From: Spirochaetaceae bacterium
Lineage (GTDB): Bacteria > Spirochaetota > Spirochaetia > Treponematales > Treponemataceae
DNA: 64,000 bases
Assembly (NCBI GenBank): GCA_017622135.1
Contig: JAGARR010000037.1
Span: 29,156 to 93,155, forward strand
Direction of reading: 5' to 3'
Below are positions 26,595 through 34,510 of the stretch, one piece after another. The stretch's first letter is position 1; each line of letters begins with the position of its first letter. Position numbers and translations under genes: made by a program. Under the pieces are notes generated by a model. The model made no database searches. It had not been told where the DNA came from and worked only from the letters and a program-made list of their open reading frames with translations.

Positions 26595-27431
26595 TTACTC
26601 GGCAGACAGTTTGCTACCGTTTAAACCTGCACCTTCAAGGGTATCTTTTTTGATAACCCAAGTGTTATCAACCTTCTTTTCACCCTTAACTGCTCCTGAA
26701 ACCATGCCATATGAAGCGACTGTTCCTAAAGCAGGGTATTTTGCCGCATTGTTAACATATCCATACGTACTATGATCAATGGACTGAGTGAGTAACTCAT
26801 TTCCACCAGCAGAGACCGTCAAAGTATAGGTACCATCGGCGACGTCATTAGCATCATCATCTGTAAACTCGATATTTACATTGAACTTCAAAGCTTCCTT
26901 GTGCTTATGTCCTGTAGAGGTCAAATCACCAGTAGCAACTGATGTAGCGCTGGCTCCGTCAGTTTTATCAATGCTTTCAGAAGCAGTATTGCCTCCAGAA
27001 AGGGTACTCACATTAGTACAGTAGTCAATGTAATAGTTCAGGTCTCCAGTGGTAGTGTTTGGCTTTTCACCAACACCGAAAACATAGTAGTTGAAGGTGT
27101 ATGTTGGCTTGCCATTTGCATCTTTTGGCCCTTCGTTTGTTGTCAGGCCAAAAATCAATCCAACCTTACCATTCTGGGGATACAACATTGTTATTTCAGC
27201 ATCAATATTCGTCAACTCATCATTTTTATTTGCCCCGCTTTCACCAAACTGCTTTGCGGAACGAATGTAAGTTGCACTGTCGTAAGTTGCCTCCCATTCA
27301 TGTGTGAACTTATCTGCCCCCTCTTTGTGTTCAGCAACACTTTCATCGAGTTTTGTTTTCTCACCACATCCCATCACAAAGGCCAGAGCCAGAACCAAAG
27401 CTCCCACCAATACAATCCTAGTCTTTTTCAT
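26595..27431 (-). CDS. Lipoprotein, paralogue of 27684-28433
   Basis: A 278-residue lipoprotein with lipobox ALAFVMGC (Cys22). The mature part shares with its neighbour the pattern GL(I/V)F-(S/G)-L, YYVFGVGE and YYIDYC, which suggests a beta-sandwich domain. Family and ligand are unknown. AAGGAG precedes ATG 27431. The protein ends SKLSAE; a similar tail remnant lies near 24875-24890. Confidence 0.8.
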   Translation of the reverse strand: MKKTRIVLVGALVLALAFVMGCGEKTKLDESVAEHKEGADKFTHEWEATYDSATYIRSAKQFGESGANKNDELTNIDAEITMLYPQNGKVGLIFGLTTNEGPKDANGKPTYTFNYYVFGVGEKPNTTTGDLNYYIDYCTNVSTLSGGNTASESIDKTDGASATSVATGDLTSTGHKHKEALKFNVNIEFTDDDANDVADGTYTLTVSAGGNELLTQSIDHSTYGYVNNAAKYPALGTVASYGMVSGAVKGEKKVDNTWVIKKDTLEGAGLNGSKLSAE

Positions 27432-27480
27432 AACAAATTCTCCTTGTTATAAGTTGTCTTGCCCATACGGGTATAGGGAT

Positions 27481-27510
27481 ATTATAAGGCTACAATGGGG
27501 GTATCGTCAA
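27481..27510 (-). promoter_or_regulatory. Promoter of lipoprotein 26595-27431
   Basis: TTGACG (27505-27510), 18 bp, TATAAT (27481-27486) on the minus strand. The rest of the gap 27511-27683 holds a GGATAG...CTATCC hairpin near 27599-27630 and no gene. Confidence 0.75.
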
Positions 27511-27683
27511 GGAAGTGACGGGATTTTTTTGAGGAGAATTGAAAATATGTTGGGCGCAGCAGAGCTTGGAGCCCGGCTGCCAGTCTGTCTGTTCCAGGTG
27601 GATAGCCGTGGGGAGAATCCACGACTATCCGATTGGTTCTATAGCGTAGGGATGTAACCCGTTCGCTCTAGGTTAGGTGCCGA

Positions 27684-28433
27684 TTACTCGGCGTCTTCTG
27701 CGGCAAGCAGTGTACGGGCAGGATCAGACTCAAGAACGGTGTAGTTGTTGACGGTCTTGACAGTATTACCAGCAGCACTAACCGGGCGCAGCATTCCATA
27801 AGCACCAATTCCACCAAGAGCATTCTTGGCTCCTGGAGCCTTATGTGCAAATGTGGGAATAGTAACCTTCATCTCATCGGACTTGGGCCCAAACCTAACA
27901 GAAATATTCTGGGGGTCTGACACATCTACCTTTACAACAACGGACACAGCATCACCATCAATGTTGGCAGCAGAATTGTCCATAGATGTCAACCTAACAA
28001 TTTCTTCTGGTGTCGCAGTACCAAGGGTCTCCCCCGTGGTAGTCTGAGACAATGCCTTTGGATCCAGTGCTGAATAATAATCCAGATAATATTCAGGCAC
28101 TCCAGTCAGATGATTCTTCCCCACTCCGAATACATAGAAACTAACCGTTTTGTTGTCATTTTCATTCAAACTAAATACCAAACCAGCCTTACTATTTTTT
28201 GCATTGCTTACCTTCAGCTCAACAGTAGCGGATTTTACATTCTTGCTGGTTCCAAACTGATCATAGAAACGCAGGTAATCTGTTCCGCTGGAATTCTCCT
28301 TCGTCCAGACCTTATCATACTTTTTTACTGATTCTACATCTTCATCGCCGGAACTAAGTCCCTTACATCCGACAACCAACAACGAGAGTACTACTAATAC
28401 CCCCCCCAGTACAGCTAATTTGTTCAATTTCAT
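27684..28433 (-). CDS. Lipoprotein, paralogue of 26595-27431
   Basis: A 249-residue lipoprotein with lipobox SLLVVGC (Cys23). It shares GLVFSL, FYVFGVGKN and YYLDYYSA with the adjacent paralogue and ends LLAAEDAE. The pair probably arose by tandem duplication and divergence, common for surface lipoproteins under selection in spirochaetes. A Shine-Dalgarno-like AAAAGGAG precedes ATG 28433. The function is not recognised. Confidence 0.8.
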   Translation of the reverse strand: MKLNKLAVLGGVLVVLSLLVVGCKGLSSGDEDVESVKKYDKVWTKENSSGTDYLRFYDQFGTSKNVKSATVELKVSNAKNSKAGLVFSLNENDNKTVSFYVFGVGKNHLTGVPEYYLDYYSALDPKALSQTTTGETLGTATPEEIVRLTSMDNSAANIDGDAVSVVVKVDVSDPQNISVRFGPKSDEMKVTIPTFAHKAPGAKNALGGIGAYGMLRPVSAAGNTVKTVNNYTVLESDPARTLLAAEDAE

Positions 28434-28494
28434 AGATTTACTCCTTTTGCCAAATTCGGCGGTATGAAATTAGTGACCTCATGGTCTTTGGTAT

Positions 28495-28523
28495 AGTATA
28501 AACGGAAAGATTCCATTCGTCAA
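28495..28523 (-). promoter_or_regulatory. Promoter of lipoprotein 27684-28433
   Basis: TTGACG (28518-28523), 17 bp, TATACT (28495-28500) on the minus strand. Confidence 0.75.
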
Positions 28524-28736
28524 GGAAAAACCCAGCTTTTGTACCTGCAAATCCAGTCCTCGCCCAATTCTGTATGGAATCCTGAAAAATGTCACAGGGA
28601 TTCGGAAAAGCTAAGGCCCCCTGGGTTGAACAAGGTCTGTTTGTGTTAATGAGAATACGCATACTTTTCATCTAGAGCTGAGGCTAATCAACACGGAACC
28701 AACCTGCAGGTGGAATCAATTGAAGGAGACTTGCGT

Positions 28737-28832
28737 ATGACAGCTGAATTTGTCGTCGGATTGGTGACTTGCATCGCCACCGTGGCAGGAACTGTTATCG
28801 CTGCTCTTTCGTACTTTAAAGACAGAGAGTAA
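28737..28832 (+). CDS. Candidate type I toxin B, 31-residue membrane peptide
   Basis: MTAEFVVGLVTCIATVAGT, then VIAALSYFKDRE. It is hydrophobic with a charged tail and clearly homologous to peptide A (VVTCAT / LVTCIAT; AALSY). GAAGGAG is 9 nt before the ATG. Unlike copies A and C it has no matching sense promoter: the leader is replaced from 28692 by a 21-bp stretch of the Rpn gene. It may be silent or read from an upstream promoter. Confidence 0.6.
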   Translation: MTAEFVVGLVTCIATVAGTVIAALSYFKDRE

Positions 28833-28911
28833 AAAGTAACCGCCAGAGTCCCTCAAACTATTGGCGGTTATCGACTATATAGTGGAGACGACCCGGAACC
28901 GGGCCTTCCTT
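28831..28911 (-). ncRNA. Putative antisense antitoxin RNA B
   Basis: Predicted from the promoter at 28918-28946 to the T5 run at 28831-28835, about 80 nt. Inferred by homology with loci A and C. Confidence 0.5.
28837..28870 (-). terminator. Hairpin terminator at locus B
   Basis: TAACCGCCA / TGGCGGTTA, 9-bp stem, T-run on the minus strand. Confidence 0.7.
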
Positions 28912-29020
28912 CTCTTTACTCTACCACATCCCCACTCCAAAGTCAAACCCCAGCCTGTACAATTGCCACACCTTCGGAAAGCCTATGGTTTGCCTAGGTG
29001 CGGGTGATTTGCGTACCAAG
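28904..29020 (+). repeat. 117-bp direct repeat, copy 1
   Basis: Nearly identical to 29463-29579 with only a few differences. It carries the antisense promoter of locus B plus about 75 bp of unknown function ending GCGTACCAAG. The rest of 29021-29102 holds nothing recognisable. Confidence 0.9.
28918..28946 (-). promoter_or_regulatory. Antisense promoter B
   Basis: TTGACT (28941-28946), 17 bp, TAGAGT (28918-28923) on the minus strand. Confidence 0.7.
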
Positions 29021-29102
29021 TGTGAGATTTGGCTCGTACAGCAGGTAAGATGTAACGAAACACTGGAAAAGCCCCACCCTGAGCCGCTTTCTTCACACGC
29101 AC

Positions 29103-29131
29103 TTTACCATACAAACATATCGTGATACACT
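29103..29131 (+). promoter_or_regulatory. Promoter of small hydrophobic ORF C
   Basis: TTTACC (29103-29108), 17-bp spacer starting ATACAAACA as in locus A, TACACT (29126-29131). Confidence 0.7.
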
Positions 29132-29300
29132 GTACCCAATGGAAGCGCTCGGTTCCAGACTCCGGTTTCGCAGGGGCTCAACCGAGACTCGCTAAAATCG
29201 CTCAACATATCGCGATTTTCCGGCCTTGTAGGCCGTCGCTCCCTATCTCCCGGACTCTTACCAGCCTCAGCTGGAATACTGGATACGGGAGGTAAGCAAG

Positions 29301-29378
29301 ATGACGATGTACGAAATTCTTTCGTTGGCCATCAATGTGGCCATTCTGATTCTTGGCTTGCTCTCTTACCTGAAATAA
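29301..29378 (+). CDS. Candidate type I toxin C, 25-residue membrane peptide
   Basis: MTMYEILSLAINVAILILG, then LLSYLK. One hydrophobic helix. GGGAGG lies 8 nt before ATG 29301; a second ATG is at 29307. Compared with A it stops earlier, right after the conserved LSYLK; the DNA after the stop still resembles the AAGAGTAA end of copy A. Its leader is longer because about 110 bp of hairpin-rich DNA is inserted between promoter and ORF. Confidence 0.6.
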   Translation: MTMYEILSLAINVAILILGLLSYLK

Positions 29379-29387
29379 TGGAAGAGT

Positions 29388-29470
29388 AAAAAAATGACCG
29401 CCAGCGGCCTCGAAACCATACTGGCGGTTTTCGCAATAATGGAGACGACCCGGAGAACCGAGCCTTCCTT
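29388..29470 (-). ncRNA. Putative antisense antitoxin RNA C
   Basis: Predicted from the promoter at 29477-29505 to the T7 run at 29388-29394, about 80 nt. Inferred by homology with loci A and B. Confidence 0.5.
29396..29429. terminator. Hairpin terminator at locus C
   Basis: ACCGCCA / TGGCGGT stem with A7 before and TTTT after, so it can work on both strands. Confidence 0.7.
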
Positions 29471-29579
29471 CTCTTTACTCTACCACATCCCCACCCCAAA
29501 GTCAAACCCCAGCCTGTACAATTGCCACACCTTCGGAAAGCCTATGGTTTGCCTAGGTGCAGGTGATTTGCGTACCAAG
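29463..29579 (+). repeat. 117-bp direct repeat, copy 2
   Basis: Second copy of 28904-29020, carrying antisense promoter C. The following stretch to 29714 has no recognisable gene. Confidence 0.9.
29477..29505 (-). promoter_or_regulatory. Antisense promoter C
   Basis: TTGACT (29500-29505), 17 bp, TAGAGT (29477-29482) on the minus strand. Confidence 0.7.
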
Positions 29580-29714
29580 CGTGAGGATTCCTCCCTTGTT
29601 CCCAGATCTTGCGTAGCAAAATCGAATCTGTGTGGCATCCTAAAAAGTAAGCAGCGTTTTTTGCAACGTAGTTTCCAGCAGCTGCGGGCAAATCCGATTA
29701 GAAATCATTTGACC

Positions 29715-29750
29715 TAAAAAAGAAGCGGGGCAGGACCTACGCCCTGCCCC
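29715..29750 (-). terminator. Terminator of the hndABCD operon
   Basis: On the minus strand GGGGCAGG / CCTGCCCC with an 8-nt loop followed by GCTTCTTTTTT, 9 nt after the hydrogenase stop. Confidence 0.9.
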
Positions 29751-29758
29751 AATACAAT

Positions 29759-31513
29759 TTATTCCTGCATCTCGTAGTTATACAACTTCCGCTTGGTGTA
29801 GTGGGTATGCAGCAGATGATGCGCCTTCTCCCCACCGGGCTTCTTCAAATAGCTGTCGTAGAGCTTGACAATCTGGGGATTCTTGTGGCTTACCCGAATC
29901 TCGCAATTCTCGTCGTCCTTGTAGAGGCCGGCAGCACGCTTGGCACGGATGGTGTCGTTGGAGCCGTAGGGCTGTCCACCACCACTGACGCATCCGCCAC
30001 GGCAGGCCATCACCTCAATGAAGTGGTAGGGCGGCTCCTTACCAGTGGCAATGGCCTCACGCACCTCCTGCACCACCTTGTCCACATTGCCCAGCTGGTG
30101 GACAACACCCAGCCGCAGCTTCTTGCCCGCCACCTCCACCTCAAAGCTCTTCACATCATCCAAGCCCCGCACAGGTGTCAGGTTCACATCAGCCAGCTCA
30201 GTACCGGTGGCAAAGAAGTAGGCGCTGCGGACGGCAGCCTCCATTACGCCACCAGTGGCACCAAAGATGGTTCCGGCACCAGTGTACTGTCCCAGAGGAT
30301 TGTCGGCATCACTTTCCTCCAGGTCGTGGAAGTCGATTCCAGCCTGACGGATAAGCCGGGCAAACTCACGGGTGGTGATGGAAATATCCACGTCGGAGTA
30401 GCCGGATGACTTCATGGTTTCGTCGCGCCTGGACTCGTACTTCTTTGCAGTACAAGGCATTACAGACACAGAGCAAACCTTGGCTGGATCCAGTCCCAGC
30501 TGCTCGGCCCAGTAGGTCTTGGTGATGGCACCCTGCATCTGCTGGGGACTCTTTGCGGTAGAAAGATTTGGCAGCAGGTCGTGGTAGTTCTTCTCGGCAT
30601 AGTCAACCCAACCGGGGCAGCAGCTGGTGAACATGGGGAATGGTCCACCGGTACCAAGGCGCTCCACAAACTCCGTGGCCTCCTCCATGATGGTGAGGTC
30701 GGCACCAAAGTTGGTGTCGAACACGTAATCGAATCCGATACGGCGGAGGGCGGTGTAAATCTTCCGGGAAGAAAGCTCGCCGGGCTCCAAACCGAACTCT
30801 TCGCCGATAGCAACACGAACAGAGGGTGCAATCTGCACGGCGGTGACAATCTCTGGGTCGCAAATCCTGTCCCACAGCTTGCGGTTGGAGTGGCTGGAGG
30901 AGATGGCTCCCGTGGGACAGTGGACGGCACACTGGCCGCAACGAACGCAGGGACTGTTGGCCAGGTTCACGCCGCTGACAGGTCCAATCATGGTCTTGTC
31001 TCCACGGCCGCTGTACTCCAAGGCCCAGACATTCTGCATCAGCTGGCAGGCCTCCACACAGCGTCCGCAGTTGATGCACTTGTCCCGATCCAGCACGATG
31101 GCGTCGTTGGAATCGTCAATGGGCTGTTCCTTGAGAATCTTGTCAAAGCGAACTGTCCGCAATCCAAACTCGGCGGCCAGGGTCTGCAGCTCGCACTTGT
31201 TGTTGCGGGAACAGCGCAGACAGTCGTCCGGGTGGTTGGAAAGGATGAGCTCCAGCACCGTGCGGCGTGCCTGCACAATCTGGGGGTCGTGGGTAATGAC
31301 GTTCATTCCCTCGGTGACGGCAGTGCAGCAAGCACGAATCATCTTTGCGGTGCCCGCCATGCGGACAATACAAATACCGCAGGAGGCCCAGGCCGGCAGG
31401 TCTGGGTTGTGGCACAGGGTGGGAATCTTAATATCAATCTGGCGTGCAGCCTGCAGGATGGTGGTTCCTTCTTCCACACAAACTTTCTTTCCGTTTATCG
31501 TAGCGTTAACCAT
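29759..31513 (-). CDS. hndD: [FeFe] hydrogenase catalytic subunit (HndD/HydA type)
   Basis: 584 residues from ATG 31513, which has AAGGAGG 7 nt upstream; the longer frame is ignored. Domains in order: [2Fe-2S] ferredoxin (CHNPDLPAWASCGIC), a His-Cys3 [4Fe-4S] region (HPDDCLRCSRNNKCELQ), two [4Fe-4S] sets (CINCGRCVEACQ; CVRCGQCAVHCP), then the H-cluster domain. Its three signatures are complete: TSCCPGW near 300, MPCTAKKYE near 352 and MACRGGCVSGGGQP near 505. It evolves H2 using electrons passed from HndA-C. It is the last gene of the operon. Confidence 0.97.
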   Translation of the reverse strand: MVNATINGKKVCVEEGTTILQAARQIDIKIPTLCHNPDLPAWASCGICIVRMAGTAKMIRACCTAVTEGMNVITHDPQIVQARRTVLELILSNHPDDCLRCSRNNKCELQTLAAEFGLRTVRFDKILKEQPIDDSNDAIVLDRDKCINCGRCVEACQLMQNVWALEYSGRGDKTMIGPVSGVNLANSPCVRCGQCAVHCPTGAISSSHSNRKLWDRICDPEIVTAVQIAPSVRVAIGEEFGLEPGELSSRKIYTALRRIGFDYVFDTNFGADLTIMEEATEFVERLGTGGPFPMFTSCCPGWVDYAEKNYHDLLPNLSTAKSPQQMQGAITKTYWAEQLGLDPAKVCSVSVMPCTAKKYESRRDETMKSSGYSDVDISITTREFARLIRQAGIDFHDLEESDADNPLGQYTGAGTIFGATGGVMEAAVRSAYFFATGTELADVNLTPVRGLDDVKSFEVEVAGKKLRLGVVHQLGNVDKVVQEVREAIATGKEPPYHFIEVMACRGGCVSGGGQPYGSNDTIRAKRAAGLYKDDENCEIRVSHKNPQIVKLYDSYLKKPGGEKAHHLLHTHYTKRKLYNYEMQE

Positions 31514-31526
31514 ACAATCCTCCTTC

Positions 31527-33308
31527 TCACTTCTTGATGATGGCATTGAACTTACATGCCGCCTCACACGCGCCGCACTTGATGCACTTTGTCTGGTCAA
31601 TCAGGTGCTGGCTCTTCCGTTCTCCACTGATACAGTTGGAGGGACACTGGCGGGCACAGGCGGTACAACCAATACACTTGTCGGTGATGAAGAAGCTGAT
31701 GAGCTTCTTGCACTTTCCGGCGGCGCACTTCTTGTCCTTGATGTGCTCGATGAACTCAGCCTCGAACTTCTTCAAGGTGGACAAGGCCGGGTTGGGAGCT
31801 GACTGCCCCAGGGCGCAGAGAGACGAGAACTGCATGGCCTGGCCAATATCCTTCAGCTTTTCCAAGTCCTCCATGGTTCCACGGCCCTGGGAAATCTTGT
31901 CCAGAATGGTGTACATCTGGCGGGTACCGATACGGCAGGGAGAGCACTTTCCGCAGGACTCATCCACGCAGAATTCCATGTAGAACTTGGCCACATCGAT
32001 AACGCAGTCGTCCTCGTCCATAACAATCATTCCGCCGGAGCCCATCATGGAGCCCAGACGGGTCAGGGCGCCAAAGTCAATGGGTGTGTCCAGGTCCTCC
32101 TCGGTGATGATGCCTCCAGAGGGACCGCCAGTCTGCACGCCCTTGAACTTCTTGCCGTTCTTGATGCCGCCACCAATCTCGAAGATGATTTCCCGCAGAG
32201 TGGTTCCCATGGGAACCTCAACCAAGCCGGAGTTGTTCACCTTACCAGTGAGGGCAAACACCTTTGTTCCCTTGGAGTCGGCGGTACCGATGCTGGAGAA
32301 CCACTCGGCCCCCTTGGTGAGGATAACCGGGATGTTGGCCCAGGTCTCCACGTTGTTGATGATGGTGGGGCAGCCCCACAGTCCGCTGATGGCTGGGAAG
32401 GGCGGCTTCGGTGTGGGCATTCCCCGGAGTCCTTCGATGGAGCGCAGGAGGGCAGTCTCCTCACCGCAGACAAAGGCACCAGCACCAAGGCGAATCTCGA
32501 TGTCAAAGTCAAAGCCGGAGCCAAGGATGTCCTTACCCAAAAGCCCCAGCTCCTGGGCCTGCTTCATGGCAATCTGGAGGCGCTCGATGGCCAGCGGATA
32601 CTCGGCACGGATGTACACGAATCCCTGGTGGGCGCCAATAGCCTTTCCACAGATGATCATGGCCTCGATGACGGAATGGGGGTCTCCCTCGATGGTGGAA
32701 CGATCCATATAGGCACCGGGATCTCCCTCGTCAGCGTTGCAGACAACGTACTTAGTGTCTCCGGGAGCCTTCATGCCGGTCTCCCACTTGACACCAGTGG
32801 GGAATCCTGCTCCACCACGGCCCCGCAAGCCAGACTTCTTCACTTCCTCCACAATTTCTTCAGGCTTCATCTCAAAGAGCGCCTTTTCCAGAGCCAGGTA
32901 GCCGTCACGGCCAATGTACTCGTTGATGTCCTCAGGATTGATGAAGCCGCAGTTCCGCAAGGCCACACGCAGCTGCTTCTGGTAGAACTGAATCTCCTGA
33001 ACCTCTTCCCGGCTCTTCTTTTCCTTGTTGTACAGCAGGCGGGTAACCTCACGTCCCATGATAACCTGCTCGGAGATAATCTCCGCGGCATCCTCAGGCT
33101 TTACCTCCACGTAGAAGGAGTCCTCAGGCAGCACCTTTACGACTGGCCCCTTCTCACAGAAGCCGAAGCAGCCAGTCTTTACAATCTGTACGCTGTCGCC
33201 CACGCCCTGCTTTGCAGCCTCCTCCAGAAGCCGCTGGTAGATGGCATTGGAGCTGCTGGATTCGCAGGCACTTCCGCCACAAACAAGAATAAAATGTGTG
33301 TACGCCAT
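31527..33308 (-). CDS. hndC: Hydrogenase flavoprotein subunit (HndC/HydB, NuoF-like)
   Basis: 593 residues. The N-terminal thioredoxin-like [2Fe-2S] domain (CGGSACESSSS ... CFGFC) precedes a NuoF-like core with the NAD(P)H site (GLRGRGGAGFPTG), the FMN site (CNADEGDPGAYMDR) and a [4Fe-4S] motif (ESCGKCSPCRIGT). Two C-terminal [4Fe-4S] clusters (CIGCTACARQCP; CIKCGACEAACK) follow. In bifurcating hydrogenases this subunit splits electrons between NAD(P) and ferredoxin. GGAGG precedes ATG 33308 and only 13 nt separate its stop from hndD. Confidence 0.96.
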   Translation of the reverse strand: MAYTHFILVCGGSACESSSSNAIYQRLLEEAAKQGVGDSVQIVKTGCFGFCEKGPVVKVLPEDSFYVEVKPEDAAEIISEQVIMGREVTRLLYNKEKKSREEVQEIQFYQKQLRVALRNCGFINPEDINEYIGRDGYLALEKALFEMKPEEIVEEVKKSGLRGRGGAGFPTGVKWETGMKAPGDTKYVVCNADEGDPGAYMDRSTIEGDPHSVIEAMIICGKAIGAHQGFVYIRAEYPLAIERLQIAMKQAQELGLLGKDILGSGFDFDIEIRLGAGAFVCGEETALLRSIEGLRGMPTPKPPFPAISGLWGCPTIINNVETWANIPVILTKGAEWFSSIGTADSKGTKVFALTGKVNNSGLVEVPMGTTLREIIFEIGGGIKNGKKFKGVQTGGPSGGIITEEDLDTPIDFGALTRLGSMMGSGGMIVMDEDDCVIDVAKFYMEFCVDESCGKCSPCRIGTRQMYTILDKISQGRGTMEDLEKLKDIGQAMQFSSLCALGQSAPNPALSTLKKFEAEFIEHIKDKKCAAGKCKKLISFFITDKCIGCTACARQCPSNCISGERKSQHLIDQTKCIKCGACEAACKFNAIIKK

Positions 33309-33328
33309 GGTATTCCTCCTCTCCAGCC

Positions 33329-33715
33329 TTACTTCGATGGTGCCAGACGCTCTACAATGAGCTTGTCCATCAATTTCTTGTCAACGAGATGGGACTGCAC
33401 AATGTCCTTGGCCAGTGCAGGCGTCACCTTTCCGTACAGAACAGTTTCCATACCGGGAACAACCACCTCCACGGTGGGCTCCTGGTCACAATGGCCCATG
33501 CAGCCTGACTGCCGGACAATCACCTGGGAATCCAGGTTCTTGGCCTCCACCTCCTCCAAAAAGGCCCGTAAGGTTTCCTTTCCACCAGCGGAGATGCCGC
33601 AGGTTCCCATTCCAACTATAATCTGAATCCGCTTTCCCTCGGGATCCCTTCTTTCAAGAGATTTCTTCATCTGTGCACGCAATGCACGCAAATCTTCCAA
33701 TGTCAATTTTGCCAT
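33329..33715 (-). CDS. hndB: Hydrogenase [2Fe-2S] subunit (HndB type)
   Basis: A 128-residue thioredoxin-like ferredoxin. The cluster-binding pattern is GMGTCGISAGG ... QSGCMGHCDQEP, i.e. C-x4/5-C early and C-x3-C late. It is expected to transfer electrons within the HndABCD complex. AGGAG precedes ATG 33715. It is followed 20 nt later by hndC. Some bifurcating hydrogenases are trimeric and lack this subunit; its presence supports the tetrameric Hnd type. Confidence 0.92.
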   Translation of the reverse strand: MAKLTLEDLRALRAQMKKSLERRDPEGKRIQIIVGMGTCGISAGGKETLRAFLEEVEAKNLDSQVIVRQSGCMGHCDQEPTVEVVVPGMETVLYGKVTPALAKDIVQSHLVDKKLMDKLIVERLAPSK

Positions 33716-33822
33716 TCAATCAACTCCTGACTTTTTGCAGCCGAAACCCCCTTCCCGGCCGCTGGCCTCCAGGCATTCCCGGAAACCCATCCATTTTCAT
33801 ACCGAATATATATCCGACTGAT

Positions 33823-34305
33823 CTACAGGTTCTTGTACTTGTCGATGATGCCAGCCATCTGGGATTTTCCCAGCTTTCCATACACATCGCCGTTGACAGA
33901 AAGAACAGGTGCCAAACCACAGCATCCAATGCAACGAACCGGCTCCACCGAGAACAAGCCGTCTATGGTGGAAACATCCTCTGGAGAAAGCCCCAGCAGG
34001 GAGCGTGCCTCGTCAATCAAATCCTGGCCTCCCTTCAGATAGCAGGCTGTACCGAGACAGACACTAATCTTGTGCTTTCCTGGCTTTTGTGTCTTGAAGA
34101 AGTGATAGAACGTCATGACACCGTAGACCCGTGCCAACGTGGTGTTGGTACGCTCTGCCACCATGCCTGCAGCCTCCTTGGAAATATAGCCGAATTCCTC
34201 CTGGACCTTGTGCAGGACCATAATCAGATTTCCCGGCTTGTCCTTCCATTCGTTGATGAACTCGTTGAGTTCCTTGGAGAATTGAACGGTTGCATTCTCA
34301 GCCAT
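33823..34305 (-). CDS. hndA: Hydrogenase NuoE-like subunit (HndA/HydC)
   Basis: 160 residues with an N-terminal helical NuoE region (LNEFINEWKDKPGNLIMVLHKVQ) and a [2Fe-2S] thioredoxin-like domain (CLGTACYLKGG ... CIGCCGLAPVLSV). It is the first gene of the operon. ATG 34305 is preferred over 34317 because a GGGGG Shine-Dalgarno lies 6 nt before it. A TATAAT at 34338-34343 (minus) may be its -10. A 107-nt gap without a recognised gene separates it from hndB. Confidence 0.93.
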   Translation of the reverse strand: MAENATVQFSKELNEFINEWKDKPGNLIMVLHKVQEEFGYISKEAAGMVAERTNTTLARVYGVMTFYHFFKTQKPGKHKISVCLGTACYLKGGQDLIDEARSLLGLSPEDVSTIDGLFSVEPVRCIGCCGLAPVLSVNGDVYGKLGKSQMAGIIDKYKNL

Positions 34306-34426
34306 AGTAACCCCCATCTCTTACTGTAATTTCCATCATTATAGATAATCTTTTATCAGTATACTATGGTTCCCTTCATCTTGCAATAGATATTTTTTTA
34401 AAGATAATAATTTAGCGATAAAATTC

Positions 34427-34468
34427 AAAAAAATGAGGTTGTCCCGGAATTTTCCTCAAGGACAACCT
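34427..34468 (-). terminator. Terminator of the NlpC/lipoprotein transcript
   Basis: On the minus strand AGGTTGTCC / GGACAACCT closes over a 15-nt loop and is followed by CATTTTTTT, about 45 nt after the stop at 34511. Confidence 0.85.
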
Positions 34469-34510
34469 TCACGCTTCGCAAGACCGCCTACAGACGTGCT
34501 GAATTCACGA

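Noticed and set aside
28900..29580. Possible CRISPR-like array from the repeated blocks
   Set aside because: Only two long copies 560 bp apart and no regular spacers; explained by duplication of the small-ORF loci. No cas genes are present.
29394..29717. Plus-strand 107-codon frame after small ORF C
   Set aside because: It lies over the terminator, antisense promoter and repeat. The matching region after locus B does not keep it open.
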